Below, piece after piece: positions 34,555 to 44,233 of a DNA stretch of 64,000 nt. Source of the DNA: Yinghuangia soli (GTDB lineage: Bacteria > Actinomycetota > Actinomycetes > Streptomycetales > Streptomycetaceae); NCBI RefSeq assembly GCF_021502675.1, contig NZ_JAKFHA010000008.1, positions 176,994-240,993 of the forward strand, written 5' to 3'. Position numbers and translations under genes: made by a program. The notes under the pieces are model-generated. The model did no database searches. It worked only from the letters and a program-made list of their open reading frames with translations, and was not told the origin of the DNA. The stretch's first letter is position 1, and every line of letters starts with the position of its first letter.

Positions 34555-37368
34555 TTGACCGCGTTCCTGAAGCGAACCGCGGCGGCTGCCTGCGCCGCCG
34601 CGTCCGTGTCGTTTGCCCTGCCGACCCTGGCTCCGCCGGTATTCGCCGCCGCGCCGTCCGTGACGGCCACGCCGGACATCCCGGCCGCTTTCCGGCCGGC
34701 CGCGCTGTCCGCCGAGGTGCCCGCGTCGGCGGACGCGAGCTATGTGAGCCGCCCGGACCTGCCGCGTTTCCACGCGGACACGACGACACCGGGACGACCG
34801 CATGACGGGCTGTTGTTCGGCGGTTTCACCGGCACGGATCCGTCCGGCAAGGGATCCGGCGCGGCAGTGTTCGACAACGCCGGCGAACCGGTGTGGATCC
34901 GGCCGGGGGCGGCCCGGGTGCAGCCCATCATGTACTGGGGGCGTCCTGGATATGCGGCCTTTGTCGCTCCCGGCACCTGGGAGATCTACGACGACCGCAA
35001 CCGCAAGGTGGCCGCGATCCCGGTCGAAACCGGCTTCCAAATGTACGGCTCGTCGATCGCGACCAGCGGAAACGGCGACGTCGCCCTGGTCAGTTCGACC
35101 TCCTATGTGCTTATGGACCTCACGCCGTACGGCGGGGACGCCCTTGCCCGGGTGATGGTCACGACCCTCAAGCGGGTGGTCATCCAGACCGGCGAAGTGA
35201 CCTGGACATGGCGCAGCCTGACCGAAGGTCAGGAAGCCGTTCCAGGGCAGGGGCCGATACCCCTGGCCGACTCCTTCGTTCGTCCTTGGGGCTTCATCGA
35301 CTACCTCGGTGTCACCGGCGTCGCGTTCGCCGAGGACAGCCGATACGTACTGATCAGTGCTCGCGGCGCCAATGCGGTCTACAAGATCGACACGCGCGAC
35401 GGCAGCATCGTCTGGACGCTCGGCGGCAAACGCTCCACAGTGACCGGTCTCGCCGACGAGAACCTGCCCAACAAGCCCTTCGCCGTGACGGTGGACAGCG
35501 ACGGGGCGGTGTACGTCGGTGACGCGGATCCCGCCACGAACGCCGCGCGCGGGCTCGTGTACAAGGTTGGCGCGGACAACTCCGCCAAGGTCGTCCGCAA
35601 GATGGTGCCGGAAGGCGGCCCGCAGGTCACCGAGGCTTCCCGGGGGACGTTCCAGCCGCTGCAGCGGGCCATCTCGTTCGGGGGCACCTACGCAGGGCTG
35701 CTCTCCGTCGACGGCAGGGCGATCGAGTTCGAGGCGAACGGCCCGGTGGTGTTCACCTCGTCGGCCCCCTCGGCGCAGCCCGCGTCCCGCATGTCGTGGG
35801 TGCCCTGGCTGGCGGCCGCGCCGACCGCTCCGCCGGACGTGAAGGCACGCTACGGAGCCGACGACCGGGAACGCGAGCTCTACGTGAGCTGGAACGGTTC
35901 GACGAGCGTCGCGAAATGGCAGGTCCAGCTCGGCAGCGACGCCGACCACCTGCGTACGGTCGTGACGGCTCCGCGCGCCGGCTTCGAGACCCGGATCACG
36001 GTACCGTTCGAGACCACGGACTACGTCGTCCGGGTGCAGGCGCTGGACGGGAGCGGGGCGGTGATCGGCAAGGCCGACCACACGGCGCTGTTCCAACTGG
36101 TCGCCGATCCCAGCCTGGGCGACGAGGTCTCGCGGCGCGAGGAGGCGGACTTCGTCGAGGTCGTCTACAGCGGGGGTACTGTCGTCCAGTGGTCCCGGCG
36201 CACGGGTGCTTGGCCGGTCTCTGGTGCGTACCTGGAGTGCATCCGCAGGGCCGACTGGGACGGCGGGCTGCCGACGTCGGGACCGTTCGGTGCGTTGCCG
36301 CTTCTCTCGACTCCCCACCAGCGGTTCGAGCGCGGCACCGTCTACCTGACCGGACCGAGTGCGCGCTGCGTCAGCGGCGCGTTCTGGGACAAATACGAGC
36401 GGTACATGGGCGCCGCGAACGGGGTCCTGGGCTTGCCGCTCAGCGACCGGGAGACGGTGCAGACGCCGGGAGGCACCGTCCGCTACCAGCGGTTCGAGCG
36501 CGGGACCATCGTGGCCCCGTATCCGGACACACCGGATACGGTCTTCGCGCTGTGGGGCGGCATCCACGATGCGTGGCTCAAGTCCGGCGGCCCCACGAGC
36601 CCTCTCGGCTTCCCGCTCATGCAGGAGCACCCGACCGCAGACGGCGGCCGCTATGTGCACTTCTCCAACAGCTGGAGCATCTTCTGGTCGCCGGCCACTG
36701 GTGCCCACACGGTCGACCCGGCCATCCGCGCGAAGTGGGCGCAACTCGGCTGGCAGGGCGGCTTCCTCGGCTACCCGGTCTCCGACAGCACCGCGTCCGC
36801 GGGCGGCCGCGTCGTGAACTTCCAGCGGGGCACGATCGCGTGGACCCCGGCGACCGGCGCACACGAAGTGCACGGCGCCATCCGGGACGTGTGGCTCGCG
36901 AACGGCGCCGAACGCGGCGGGCTCGGCTACCCGCTCACCGACGAACTGACCGCGGCCGACGGAGTGGGGCGCTACGTCCACTTCTCCGGCGGCGCCTCGA
37001 TCTTCTGGAGCCCGTCCACCGGCGCGCACATCGTGCAGCGCGGCATTCGCGACAAGTGGGCGGCGCTCGGTTGGCAGGGTGGCCTCCTCGGGTACCCGAC
37101 GAGCAACGAGGAGTCCACGCCTGCCGGGACCGGCCGCTACAACACGTTCCAGCGCGGTGCCGTCTACTGGACCTCGTGGGGCGGAACGGCTGCGATACGC
37201 GGTGGCATGTTGAGCACCTGGGATGCGTCCGGCCGTGAGAACGGGCGGCTGGGCTACCCGAGGAGCGACGAGTACCGCACGGACGACGGCCGCCAGCGGC
37301 AGGACTTCGACGGCGGGTGGATCTTCTGGGATCCGCGTACCCAGAGGACGACCATCCACTCCTACTGA
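34555..37368 (+). CDS. Secreted arylsulfotransferase-like protein with LGFP repeats
   Basis: 937 aa. TTG start at 34555, with GAGG about 9 bases upstream, begins a signal peptide (LKRTAAAACAAASVSF) ending near PVFAAA. Residues about 60-420 resemble the arylsulfotransferase/ASST-type beta-propeller (VKLDPKTG-like repeats such as YKIDTRDGSIVWTLGGKRS). A fibronectin-III-like domain follows at about 425-530. The remainder is six or so LGFP repeats of about 50 aa (LGLPLSD, LGFPLMQ, LGYPVSD, LGYPLTD, LGYPTSN, LGYPRSD), a module that binds cell-wall material in actinobacteria. Probably exported and wall-associated. Catalytic His/Arg residues of ASST were not verified. Confidence 0.85.
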   Translation: MTAFLKRTAAAACAAASVSFALPTLAPPVFAAAPSVTATPDIPAAFRPAALSAEVPASADASYVSRPDLPRFHADTTTPGRPHDGLLFGGFTGTDPSGKGSGAAVFDNAGEPVWIRPGAARVQPIMYWGRPGYAAFVAPGTWEIYDDRNRKVAAIPVETGFQMYGSSIATSGNGDVALVSSTSYVLMDLTPYGGDALARVMVTTLKRVVIQTGEVTWTWRSLTEGQEAVPGQGPIPLADSFVRPWGFIDYLGVTGVAFAEDSRYVLISARGANAVYKIDTRDGSIVWTLGGKRSTVTGLADENLPNKPFAVTVDSDGAVYVGDADPATNAARGLVYKVGADNSAKVVRKMVPEGGPQVTEASRGTFQPLQRAISFGGTYAGLLSVDGRAIEFEANGPVVFTSSAPSAQPASRMSWVPWLAAAPTAPPDVKARYGADDRERELYVSWNGSTSVAKWQVQLGSDADHLRTVVTAPRAGFETRITVPFETTDYVVRVQALDGSGAVIGKADHTALFQLVADPSLGDEVSRREEADFVEVVYSGGTVVQWSRRTGAWPVSGAYLECIRRADWDGGLPTSGPFGALPLLSTPHQRFERGTVYLTGPSARCVSGAFWDKYERYMGAANGVLGLPLSDRETVQTPGGTVRYQRFERGTIVAPYPDTPDTVFALWGGIHDAWLKSGGPTSPLGFPLMQEHPTADGGRYVHFSNSWSIFWSPATGAHTVDPAIRAKWAQLGWQGGFLGYPVSDSTASAGGRVVNFQRGTIAWTPATGAHEVHGAIRDVWLANGAERGGLGYPLTDELTAADGVGRYVHFSGGASIFWSPSTGAHIVQRGIRDKWAALGWQGGLLGYPTSNEESTPAGTGRYNTFQRGAVYWTSWGGTAAIRGGMLSTWDASGRENGRLGYPRSDEYRTDDGRQRQDFDGGWIFWDPRTQRTTIHSY

Positions 37369-37382
37369 GCGATGCCGTAGCA

Positions 37383-37402
37383 AGGCCCGGTGGGCCGGGC
37401 CT
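37383..37402. terminator. Hairpin between convergent genes
   Basis: Perfect 8-bp stem AGGCCCGG (37383-37390) and CCGGGCCT (37395-37402) with a TGGG loop, 15 bases after the LGFP-repeat gene and facing the convergent DUF6891 gene. Confidence 0.7.
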
Positions 37403-37515
37403 CCTGGAGAGGTCCGGCCCATCACGCCTTGCCGAGCAACGGGCTTCGACGCCGAACGCCGTCGCGCCCCGATGCGGACGTCCCGTCCGGCAGACCGCCC
37501 CCGAGGATTCGATCG

Positions 37516-38433
37516 CTAGCCGACCAGGCGGCGGCGCCAGTCCAGTGGGGTGACCGTCACGGCCCGGGCCGGGCTGCGGTCCCACGCCGCGGACAGGCCG
37601 GCCGCGTCGAGGGCGGCCACGATCTCGTGGCCGACGGCTGCGGTGGTCTCGGACGAGCCGTCGAAGCTGCCGTAGAGGAGTGACAACCCTCCGTCGGACG
37701 CCGCCGAATCCGTGCACTGGCTGTGGAAGTAGACGTAACCGCGAGCGTCAGGGGCGCCTGCGTCGGCAATCTCTGCGTCGCCGCAGGAACGGCAGCAGGC
37801 GAAGTTCTCGCGGGCGGTGATGCCGGACGCTTCGAGGGCCGCGAAGGCGCGGGTGAGGCGTTCCGGGTCGGTCTCGCCTTGCCATGCGGCCTGCTCGGCG
37901 ACGCGTTCCAGCCACAGGCGGTCGGCCATCGCGATGGCCTGCACGCGCGAGACGGGACGGCGGTCCTTGGTGACCAGGTAGTCCTCGGCGATCTCCGCCA
38001 GCTCGGCGCGGGTGGCGTAGCCGCCGACGAGGACCTCGCGTACGCGCTTGTGGAGTAGCTCGTACTCCTCTTCGTCGAGTTCGAGCGGCGGCACCTCGGG
38101 TTCGGGGCCCAGGTCGAGGACTGTCCAGTCGAGTGCGGCGTCCCAGCCGGGTTCCCGGGCGGCCCATCCGGTCAGTGCCGCGCACGCGGTCTCGGGGGCG
38201 TCGACCTTCACCTGGAAGTGCCGGTCCGCGCCGCCGTCGCGGTGCTCGAGCGTGTAGTCCCCGCCGGCCGCGTGCCAGACCTGGGCGAAGACATCGGGCA
38301 GGTCGGGTATGCGCTGGATCACCAGGAAGCGATCGCCGCTACCGCCGATGCGCCGGACCAGACCGGCCAAGTCCTCGGCGGACAAGCGGACGTGCCGCTC
38401 CCCGTTCTCCGTCTGCACCACGATCTCAAGCAT
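37516..38433 (-). CDS. DUF6891-type protein
   Basis: 305 aa, cytoplasmic. The C-terminal part has the features I associate with DUF6891: ENFACCRSCGDAEI followed by RGYVYFHSQCTDSAA and a GLSLLYGSFDG strand. The Cys residues CC..C could bind metal. Function unknown. Convergent with the LGFP gene and co-directional with the propeller-like gene upstream, 61 bases apart. Confidence 0.8.
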   Translation of the reverse strand: MLEIVVQTENGERHVRLSAEDLAGLVRRIGGSGDRFLVIQRIPDLPDVFAQVWHAAGGDYTLEHRDGGADRHFQVKVDAPETACAALTGWAAREPGWDAALDWTVLDLGPEPEVPPLELDEEEYELLHKRVREVLVGGYATRAELAEIAEDYLVTKDRRPVSRVQAIAMADRLWLERVAEQAAWQGETDPERLTRAFAALEASGITARENFACCRSCGDAEIADAGAPDARGYVYFHSQCTDSAASDGGLSLLYGSFDGSSETTAAVGHEIVAALDAAGLSAAWDRSPARAVTVTPLDWRRRLVG

Positions 38434-38494
38434 CCGCCGATGGTGCCACGACCGCCTGACACTGACGCCTCGGCCCGGCTGTCCGCAACGATCA

Positions 38495-39883
38495 CTACGC
38501 TTGATCCGGCGTACACGATTCCTTCAGCATCGTGTCGATGCGCCAGTGTACGAGTTGCGGGCCGTCGAGCCGGACGAGTTCGTGGTCGGCGGGATGGTAA
38601 TGGGTCGGGTGGAAGCCGGGGATCGCCGCCAGGCGGGCTCCGTCGACCGGGTCCCAGATCTCCAGGCCTGGGTCGGACGCCGAGTACAGCAGCGTCCCGT
38701 CGGAGAAGAGTGCGCCGCCGGGGCCCGGGAACGCGATGAGGGTCGCCTCGGGGACGTATTTGCGGGACGAACTCTGCTTGGTCACACAGACGTCGACGAT
38801 GCTGACGCCGGGAGCGACCAGGTCGTCGTCGTGCGGCAGTCCGCCTATCGCGAGCCGGCGTTCGTCGAGCCACACCATCGGACGGTCCCAGCCGGTCCAC
38901 TCCTGGTCGCCGACGGCCTTCCGGGTCTCGCCGTCCTCGGACTCGTAGGGGTTCCCGGCCAGCCAACAGTGCAGCTCGAACACGGTGACTATGCCTTGTG
39001 GGGTCCAGAGCCAGCAGTCCTGCGCGACGTGCCGACCGTCGGGACTGAGGTGCAGCGCGCCTTGGAAGGTGCCGCTGTAGTGCGTGGGGATTCCGTCGTC
39101 CCCCAGCTGCTCGAACTCCCTTGCGGTAAAAAGCCGTCCGGACTCCGCATCCGACGCGTCGAGTCGGTTCCAGGCAGTCCGGTGGAGGACCACCGTGCGC
39201 CTATCGTGCTCGGCGAAGGCGACCGAGAATGGGACGGTGTCGGGGTGGTACGTACCTCCGTCGAGAGCAAGCGTACGAGCACCGGTTGCCAGGTCCAAGA
39301 CCTCGCCTGTGTGGCCGTAATCGACCACCACCGCTGCGAATCGTCCGTCGCGGGAGGCATGGAGCCGCAGCGCGTGCGGCCTTCGGGCACTCGGCTCCTC
39401 CGGCAGCGCGATCGAGGAGTGCGCGACAGTCATGGCGGTCCCCTCTCCAAGATCGAAGCGGACCACTTCGCCGCCGTCGCACAACGCGAGCCACACCCCG
39501 GCGGACTGCGCGACCGGCGCGAGGCTGACGACGCGTCGCTCGGCTCCCAGGACGTCGGCGAGCACGGTGGTACGCAGCGTGCCGTCGACCGGCGTCGGCC
39601 GCGTGCGCAACTCGGGTGCGCCCAAAGTCTCGTCGTAGGGATCCCCGTACTGGTCCTCGAAGCAGGATTGGCACACCCGGTCCGTCACCACCACGTGTCC
39701 GTCGGCGATGCGGCCCCGGCACTCCAGACAGACGCGGTCGCTGGTGACCCCGACACCGGTGAACCTGATGAAGTAGTCGATGGAATCGTCCACATCCAGG
39801 TCCAGGTCCGGCACCGTCGCGCGCAGATGCGCGCAAACGGCCGGGCCGAACGGGCTGTCGTCGTGCCCGCACACAAGCGCCAT
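38495..39883 (-). CDS. Zinc-ribbon plus beta-propeller-like protein, unknown
   Basis: 462 aa. The N-terminal ~90 residues contain CGHDD, C-x2-C (CLEC) and C-x2-C (CQSC), a likely zinc ribbon. The rest consists of repeated strands with patterns such as LRLHASRDGRFAAVVV, ALHLSPDGRHVAQD and LLYSASDPGLEIWD, consistent with a WD40-like propeller. ATG 39883 with GGGAG 5 bases upstream is preferred over GTG 39901. No catalytic motif. Related proteins are usually annotated only as hypothetical. Confidence 0.75.
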   Translation of the reverse strand: MALVCGHDDSPFGPAVCAHLRATVPDLDLDVDDSIDYFIRFTGVGVTSDRVCLECRGRIADGHVVVTDRVCQSCFEDQYGDPYDETLGAPELRTRPTPVDGTLRTTVLADVLGAERRVVSLAPVAQSAGVWLALCDGGEVVRFDLGEGTAMTVAHSSIALPEEPSARRPHALRLHASRDGRFAAVVVDYGHTGEVLDLATGARTLALDGGTYHPDTVPFSVAFAEHDRRTVVLHRTAWNRLDASDAESGRLFTAREFEQLGDDGIPTHYSGTFQGALHLSPDGRHVAQDCWLWTPQGIVTVFELHCWLAGNPYESEDGETRKAVGDQEWTGWDRPMVWLDERRLAIGGLPHDDDLVAPGVSIVDVCVTKQSSSRKYVPEATLIAFPGPGGALFSDGTLLYSASDPGLEIWDPVDGARLAAIPGFHPTHYHPADHELVRLDGPQLVHWRIDTMLKESCTPDQA

Positions 39884-40083
39884 GGTTCTCCCTCTGACCA
39901 CCCGGCAGAAGCCGACTCACGACGACGACGAACGCCCGGTGCCCCGAGTTCCCGTCGACCCGCGACTGCGGATCCCGTTCTTGAGACTGCGCGGGCGACG
40001 AACACCCGTCCTCGCGGACCCAGCGGCCGACCAGGACGGTCCGGCGTAGGGCGGGAACGAGGACGGTGACTTCCGAAGGGGCC

Positions 40084-40137
40084 GACCGCCCGTTCTCTCT
40101 CCAGTCGTGTTCGTCGGCGAGGAGAGAAGGGGCGGTC
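40084..40137 (-). terminator. Long hairpin after the papain-like hydrolase gene
   Basis: GACCGCCC (40084-40091) pairs with GGGCGGTC (40130-40137), one mismatch, then TTCTCTC (40093-40099) pairs with GAGAGAA (40122-40128), around a 22-base loop. It lies about 43 bases past the stop of the 40180-41145 gene. Confidence 0.65.
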
Positions 40138-40179
40138 GATGGGCCGTGCATGCGGCATGCCGGGGATCGGGCCGTGGCG

Positions 40180-41145
40180 TCAGCGGCGGAGCAGTTGCGT
40201 GGCGGTCTTGATTGCCGGGGCGGTGTCCTCGTTCCGGTGGATCTCGGTGAGGGACGTGGTGCGCGCGAGGTCGCCGGGGGTGACGAAGTCGGGCGCGGCG
40301 TGGGTGGTGCGGATCGCCTCCACGGCCTGCTGCACGGTCGGCGGCCGGGTTGCATCTTGCTCCTGGCGCGGGGTCCGCGTGCGGTGCAGCGCGGCACCGA
40401 ATGCGCCGATCGAGGCCAGGAGTCCGCCGTCGGTGTCGGTGTCAGGGGGTACGACGGCGGAGGCGAGGCCGGGCCGCCCGGCCGCCGCGCTGAAGGCCGC
40501 GATCAGTGGCGAGAGGGCGGTCTCGGCCTTTGCCGGGTCGAAGCCGACGAGACGTGCGGGGGCGGCGACGGCGTCGAGATTCGGCTGGGTGCCGGCCCAC
40601 TGCAGCAGCGTGGGGGCGCCGTCGTGGGCATCGTCCGTGCCGATCTTCAGGACGTACGGCGCCTCGGGCCGTGCCTCGTGGTAGCAGCGGTAGACGAACT
40701 CCGAGCAGATCATCGGGTGTTGGCCCCGTTCGGCCATGGAGTTGAGGGCGGCTGCCGCCTGGTCGAGGACGCTGCGGATCATGCCGTGGGCGCCCGGGCC
40801 GAGCGCGGCCCGGCGGGTCAGGCACAAGACGGCCAGGAGCACGATCTGCTGATGGGCGTAGCGGGCGCCGCGTTCGAGGTGGACGTCGGCGACGGCGAGC
40901 ACCGGCTCCGGGTCGGCAGGCGTGGCCAGGGTGCGGGCGAGGATCAGGTCATGGCCCTCGCGCGCCTCGTCGAACGTGACGGTCTGCAGCCCCTGCCCGA
41001 CGGTCTCGGCGAGCCGGCCGTGCCGGTGAGCGAGCAGGGCGTGGCTGACCGGGCTGTCGTCGAGCAGGCAGATGGCACGCGAGATCCATCCGGTGCCGCG
41101 GGAGAGCACGATGTCGCCGGGCCGGATCGGGCTGGGGAAGGTCAT
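40180..41145 (-). CDS. Permuted papain-like (YiiX/NlpC-P60 type) hydrolase
   Basis: 321 aa, no signal peptide. RPGDIVLSRGTGWISRAICL near residue 9 with His in SPVSHALL, and the later MICSEFVYRCYHEA near 145, give the His-then-Cys order of circularly permuted papain-fold enzymes. These cleave amides or thioesters of lipids or peptides. The last ~120 residues are low in features. The longer frame from 41202 lacks a ribosome-binding site; ATG 41145 has a weak AAGGCGG. Substrate unknown. Confidence 0.75.
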   Translation of the reverse strand: MTFPSPIRPGDIVLSRGTGWISRAICLLDDSPVSHALLAHRHGRLAETVGQGLQTVTFDEAREGHDLILARTLATPADPEPVLAVADVHLERGARYAHQQIVLLAVLCLTRRAALGPGAHGMIRSVLDQAAAALNSMAERGQHPMICSEFVYRCYHEARPEAPYVLKIGTDDAHDGAPTLLQWAGTQPNLDAVAAPARLVGFDPAKAETALSPLIAAFSAAAGRPGLASAVVPPDTDTDGGLLASIGAFGAALHRTRTPRQEQDATRPPTVQQAVEAIRTTHAAPDFVTPGDLARTTSLTEIHRNEDTAPAIKTATQLLRR

Positions 41146-41417
41146 GGACGCCGCCTTGGTACTGGGAGCAGGGCAGGTGGACGGTTCACCCATACCGGGC
41201 ATGGTGGGCGTCCGGCCGCGTCACACGCCGGGATGTCCACCGATCGGCTGCACCACGGACGTTCGCGGCGGCGGTCGGAGCGTCGGTGCGGGCACGCTTT
41301 GCGATTCGTGCCCTTGGACGTCGGCCGTGCCGAGCCTGCCGGCGCGAGTTCGGCACAGCCATGTGCGAGATGAAGTAGGCCAGGGGAGCAGCGCTTCTCG
41401 ACGGTGTACGCCAAGAA
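41146..41417. other. Intergenic, nothing recognised
   Basis: 272 bases between the papain-like hydrolase start and the AraC regulator stop. It has short open frames rich in Arg and Pro without ribosome-binding sites; I see no gene or strong hairpin. Confidence 0.5.
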
Positions 41418-42563
41418 TCACCCGGAGGCGGTGACGTGGTTTTCGGTCGGACGGCCCGACGCGGTGCCGGTCCGGTCGCGGCGGTAGTCGCCCGGGGTGC
41501 GGCCCGTCCAGTTGCGGAAGGCCAGGTGAAAGCCGACGTCGGAGCGGTAGCCGACGCGTTCCGCGATGCGGGCGTTGGACAGTGTGGTCTCGGTGAGCAG
41601 GCGGGTGGCTTCCTGCATCCGGCGGGCCGTGAGATGGCGGATCGGGGGCTCACCGACCAGTTCGCGGAAGCCGGCGGCGAACGCCGAGCGGGACATCCCG
41701 GCTTCGGCGGCCAGGGTCTCCAGGGTCCATGGTTCTGCGAACCGGTTGTGGACGGCGAGGAGTGCCTTGGCGAGGGCGGGATGGCGCAGCGCCTGCAGGA
41801 CGGGCAGGCCGAGGCCGGTGGGGGAGCCAGCTGCCGTTCCGGTCTGCGCGGCGGCGTCCGGTTCGCGGAGTGCGACGCGCAGGGCCAGGACGTAAGCGAG
41901 TTCGAAGACGCGCAGTGCGATCAGTCCCGCGCCGGGCTCGCCCGGTGCCCATCCCGCGTCGAGGCTGCGCAGGGCGTCCGCGAGCAGCGGCTCGGTGGCG
42001 AGCAGCGCGGCGTCGAGGACGATCACCGGCGGGAGTGCACGGTACAGCGGGGCGGCCGCTGATCCGTCGTAGTGAAGGCCGCCGCAGAGAAAGGTGGTCG
42101 CCGGGCCGGGGCCCGGGATCTCGACGATGCCGGACCCGCCCGGCGGCCGGCTCGGGAGGACGGCGGCCAGCGGAATCGTCGCCCGGCCGGGGCGGTCGGC
42201 CAGGCGGTGCGGGGTGCCGTGCGGGAAGACGGCCAGGTTACCGGCGCGGAGCACGATGGCGTCCGGGTTGTATGGGTTGTCCGGGCCGCTCGGGCCGCTC
42301 GGGCTGCCCGGGATGCCCGGGCTGCCCAGGCTGCCGGGGAGTTCGACGGTGCATTCGCCGTCCTGGACGTAGTGCAGGATCGCGCAGTCCTCGCGCTCGC
42401 CCGCGACGCCCCAAGGTGCCCGGGCGGACCAGCGGCTGTGGAAGACGCCGCGCAGGCGCAGTGGCGCCAGCAGGTCGCTGAGCAGGTCGTCGTGCAGGTT
42501 GTCGGGCAGGTCATCGTGCAAGTTGTCGGTCAGGTCGTTGCGCGGGACACCACCAGATTGCAC
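41418..42563 (-). CDS. AraC-family regulator with collagen-like insert
   Basis: 381 aa. N-terminal cupin-type sensor (cupin_6 like) with VFPHGTPHRLAD; C-terminal AraC double HTH about 270-365 (WTLETLAAEAGMSRSAF, then IAERVGYRSDVGFHLAFRNW). Two oddities: the first 30 residues repeat DNLHDDL (tandem DNA repeats 42481-42541), and the cupin contains a Gly-Pro-Ser insert (GSPGIPGSPSGPSGP) encoded by short repeats near 42270-42335. GTG start with AAGGA 8 bases upstream. Divergent from the NmrA-like operon, which it probably controls. Confidence 0.88.
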   Translation of the reverse strand: MQSGGVPRNDLTDNLHDDLPDNLHDDLLSDLLAPLRLRGVFHSRWSARAPWGVAGEREDCAILHYVQDGECTVELPGSLGSPGIPGSPSGPSGPDNPYNPDAIVLRAGNLAVFPHGTPHRLADRPGRATIPLAAVLPSRPPGGSGIVEIPGPGPATTFLCGGLHYDGSAAAPLYRALPPVIVLDAALLATEPLLADALRSLDAGWAPGEPGAGLIALRVFELAYVLALRVALREPDAAAQTGTAAGSPTGLGLPVLQALRHPALAKALLAVHNRFAEPWTLETLAAEAGMSRSAFAAGFRELVGEPPIRHLTARRMQEATRLLTETTLSNARIAERVGYRSDVGFHLAFRNWTGRTPGDYRRDRTGTASGRPTENHVTASG

Positions 42564-42663
42564 GGACGATCCTTAAGTACTGGCGGACGAATGCTTGTCG
42601 ATCGTACTGGTCGGGATGATCAGGATGGAGGAGCCAGCTGATCGACCGATCCACGGAGTTCCC

Positions 42664-43650
42664 ATGACACCGGCCAAGACCACCACCCCGGACGCCGTAC
42701 GCTCGGCCGACCGCCCTCCGCATCGCCACCTGGTCTTCGGTGCGTCCGGGGCGCAGGGCGGAGCTGTCGTACGGCACCTGCTGAGCCAGGGCGCCGAGAT
42801 ACGCGGATTCGGACGCAAGGCGCGGAGGGGCGCCGACTTCGGCCTGGGTGCGGGGGCTGCGTCCTATACGCACGTCTCCGGCGACCTCGAGGACGCCGTT
42901 GCCGTGAAGGCCGCGTTCGCCGGCGTCACGCACGCCAGTGTGGTGCTGCCGATGGTCTACGTCCCGAGCCAAGTCGCCCGGTACGTCCGCAACATCATCG
43001 ACGGCGCTGCGGCGGCGGGCGTCGAGCGCCTGGTCTTCAACACGGCCAATCGCGTGCCGGGTACGTCCACGGGGATCGGTGCGTTCGAGACGCGCCGGAG
43101 CGCGGCGGAGGCCTTGCTGGCGTCCCCGGTGCCGACGGTCGTCCTGCGGCCGCCGCTGTACCTGGAGAACTTGTGCGCGCCGTGGGTCGCTGCGCAGATC
43201 GTCGGTGGTGGCGGCAGCCGCCCGTCCGGCGTGCTGCGCTATCCGTTGCCCGCCGACGTCCCGGTCGCCTGGCTCGGGCACGGCGACTTGGCGGCGGCGA
43301 CCGTCGCGGCGCTCACCCGTGACGGTCTGGCAGGGCGCACCATCGACCTCGGTGGCCCGGACACGGTCACGGGACGCGAACTCGCCGCGGCGCTGGGGGC
43401 CGAGCTGGGGCACGAAGTCGCCTACGAGGCACAGGATCCGAGCGAGTTCGAAGCCGCGCTGGCGCCGGTGCTGGGTGACGCGGCGGCAGCCGAGGTGGCC
43501 GCCACGTACCGCTGGGCCGCGCGCGACGCGGGCCTGTTCGCCGCGGATGCCGGCGCGCTGCGGGAGAGCCTCGGCGTACGCCTGACCCCGCTGCGGTCGT
43601 GGATCGCGGCGCAGCCGTGGCACGCGCTGGCGGCGGGCGCGAGCCGATGA
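42664..43650 (+). CDS. NmrA-like NAD(P)-binding protein
   Basis: 328 aa, atypical short-chain dehydrogenase. Rossmann motif VFGASGAQGGAVVRHLL near residue 23, then RLVFNTANRVPG and the NmrA-typical PPLYLENLCAP. It may act as a redox-sensing or NAD(P)H-dependent reductase. ATG 42664 has GGAG 5 bases upstream; upstream in-frame starts are weaker. Its stop overlaps the next start by 4 bases (ATGA). Confidence 0.85.
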   Translation: MTPAKTTTPDAVRSADRPPHRHLVFGASGAQGGAVVRHLLSQGAEIRGFGRKARRGADFGLGAGAASYTHVSGDLEDAVAVKAAFAGVTHASVVLPMVYVPSQVARYVRNIIDGAAAAGVERLVFNTANRVPGTSTGIGAFETRRSAAEALLASPVPTVVLRPPLYLENLCAPWVAAQIVGGGGSRPSGVLRYPLPADVPVAWLGHGDLAAATVAALTRDGLAGRTIDLGGPDTVTGRELAAALGAELGHEVAYEAQDPSEFEAALAPVLGDAAAAEVAATYRWAARDAGLFAADAGALRESLGVRLTPLRSWIAAQPWHALAAGASR

Positions 43651-44105
43651 GCGGAGGGCAGGCGCAGTCACGGGTGGCTGCCGAGATACGGCGGCACCAC
43701 CTGGTGATCGAAGAGTGGCTGACTGGTGCCGTTGCTCGGCCGGACGCCGGGACGCCGGCGGCAATCGAGGCCTCGTCCCACGCCTTTGCCGCCTTCGCGG
43801 ATGTGCACGACCCGGCATTCGACTTGATTGCGCCGAACGGCGAACGCCTTTTTCTGGACGCCGTGTTGGAGGCAGTGAGGAGGGCGTACGGCACCGCCCC
43901 GGCGTTGCGGCTGCGCATCTCGGACGTCGAAGTCGTGGCTTCCGGCGGTGGCGTACACGTCGCCGTCTATCGCGAAATGCACGAGAACGGCGAGTCGGCG
44001 GGTGCGGAGGTACGCCGCTCGACGGTGGTCCTGGTCGATGCGCCGCACGCGCCCTACGCGCCGCATGGGCTGTGGTGGAGGCACCTGCACGAGACCTGGG
44101 AGTGA
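43647..44105 (+). CDS. SnoaL/NTF2-like protein (DUF4440 type)
   Basis: 152 aa, single cone-shaped domain as in NTF2-like proteins: helix IRRHHLVIEEWL, then strands LRISDVEVVASGGGVHVAVYR and late WWRHLHETW. Such proteins are small hydrolases, isomerases or binding proteins. Translationally coupled to the NmrA-like gene, so likely works on the same substrate. Exact role unknown. Confidence 0.8.
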   Translation: MSGGQAQSRVAAEIRRHHLVIEEWLTGAVARPDAGTPAAIEASSHAFAAFADVHDPAFDLIAPNGERLFLDAVLEAVRRAYGTAPALRLRISDVEVVASGGGVHVAVYREMHENGESAGAEVRRSTVVLVDAPHAPYAPHGLWWRHLHETWE

Positions 44106-44233
44106 CCGTCCGGGTGGCGCGTCTCCTGCTTCGCCCCGTCGACGCCGTCGACGGCGCTCCGCGCCTCCCCGCTGGCGTCGGTGGGCCGGACTAGGCTCGA
44201 ATCTCCAGCCTGCCGAATCCTTGGAGAAGACGC

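Noticed and set aside
34210-37425. 1071-aa minus-strand frame opposite the LGFP-repeat protein
   Set aside because: Antisense shadow; LGFP repeats and signal peptide are clear on the plus strand.
41142-41414. 90-aa minus-strand frame between the hydrolase and AraC genes
   Set aside because: No ribosome-binding site and Arg/Pro-rich composition without any domain.
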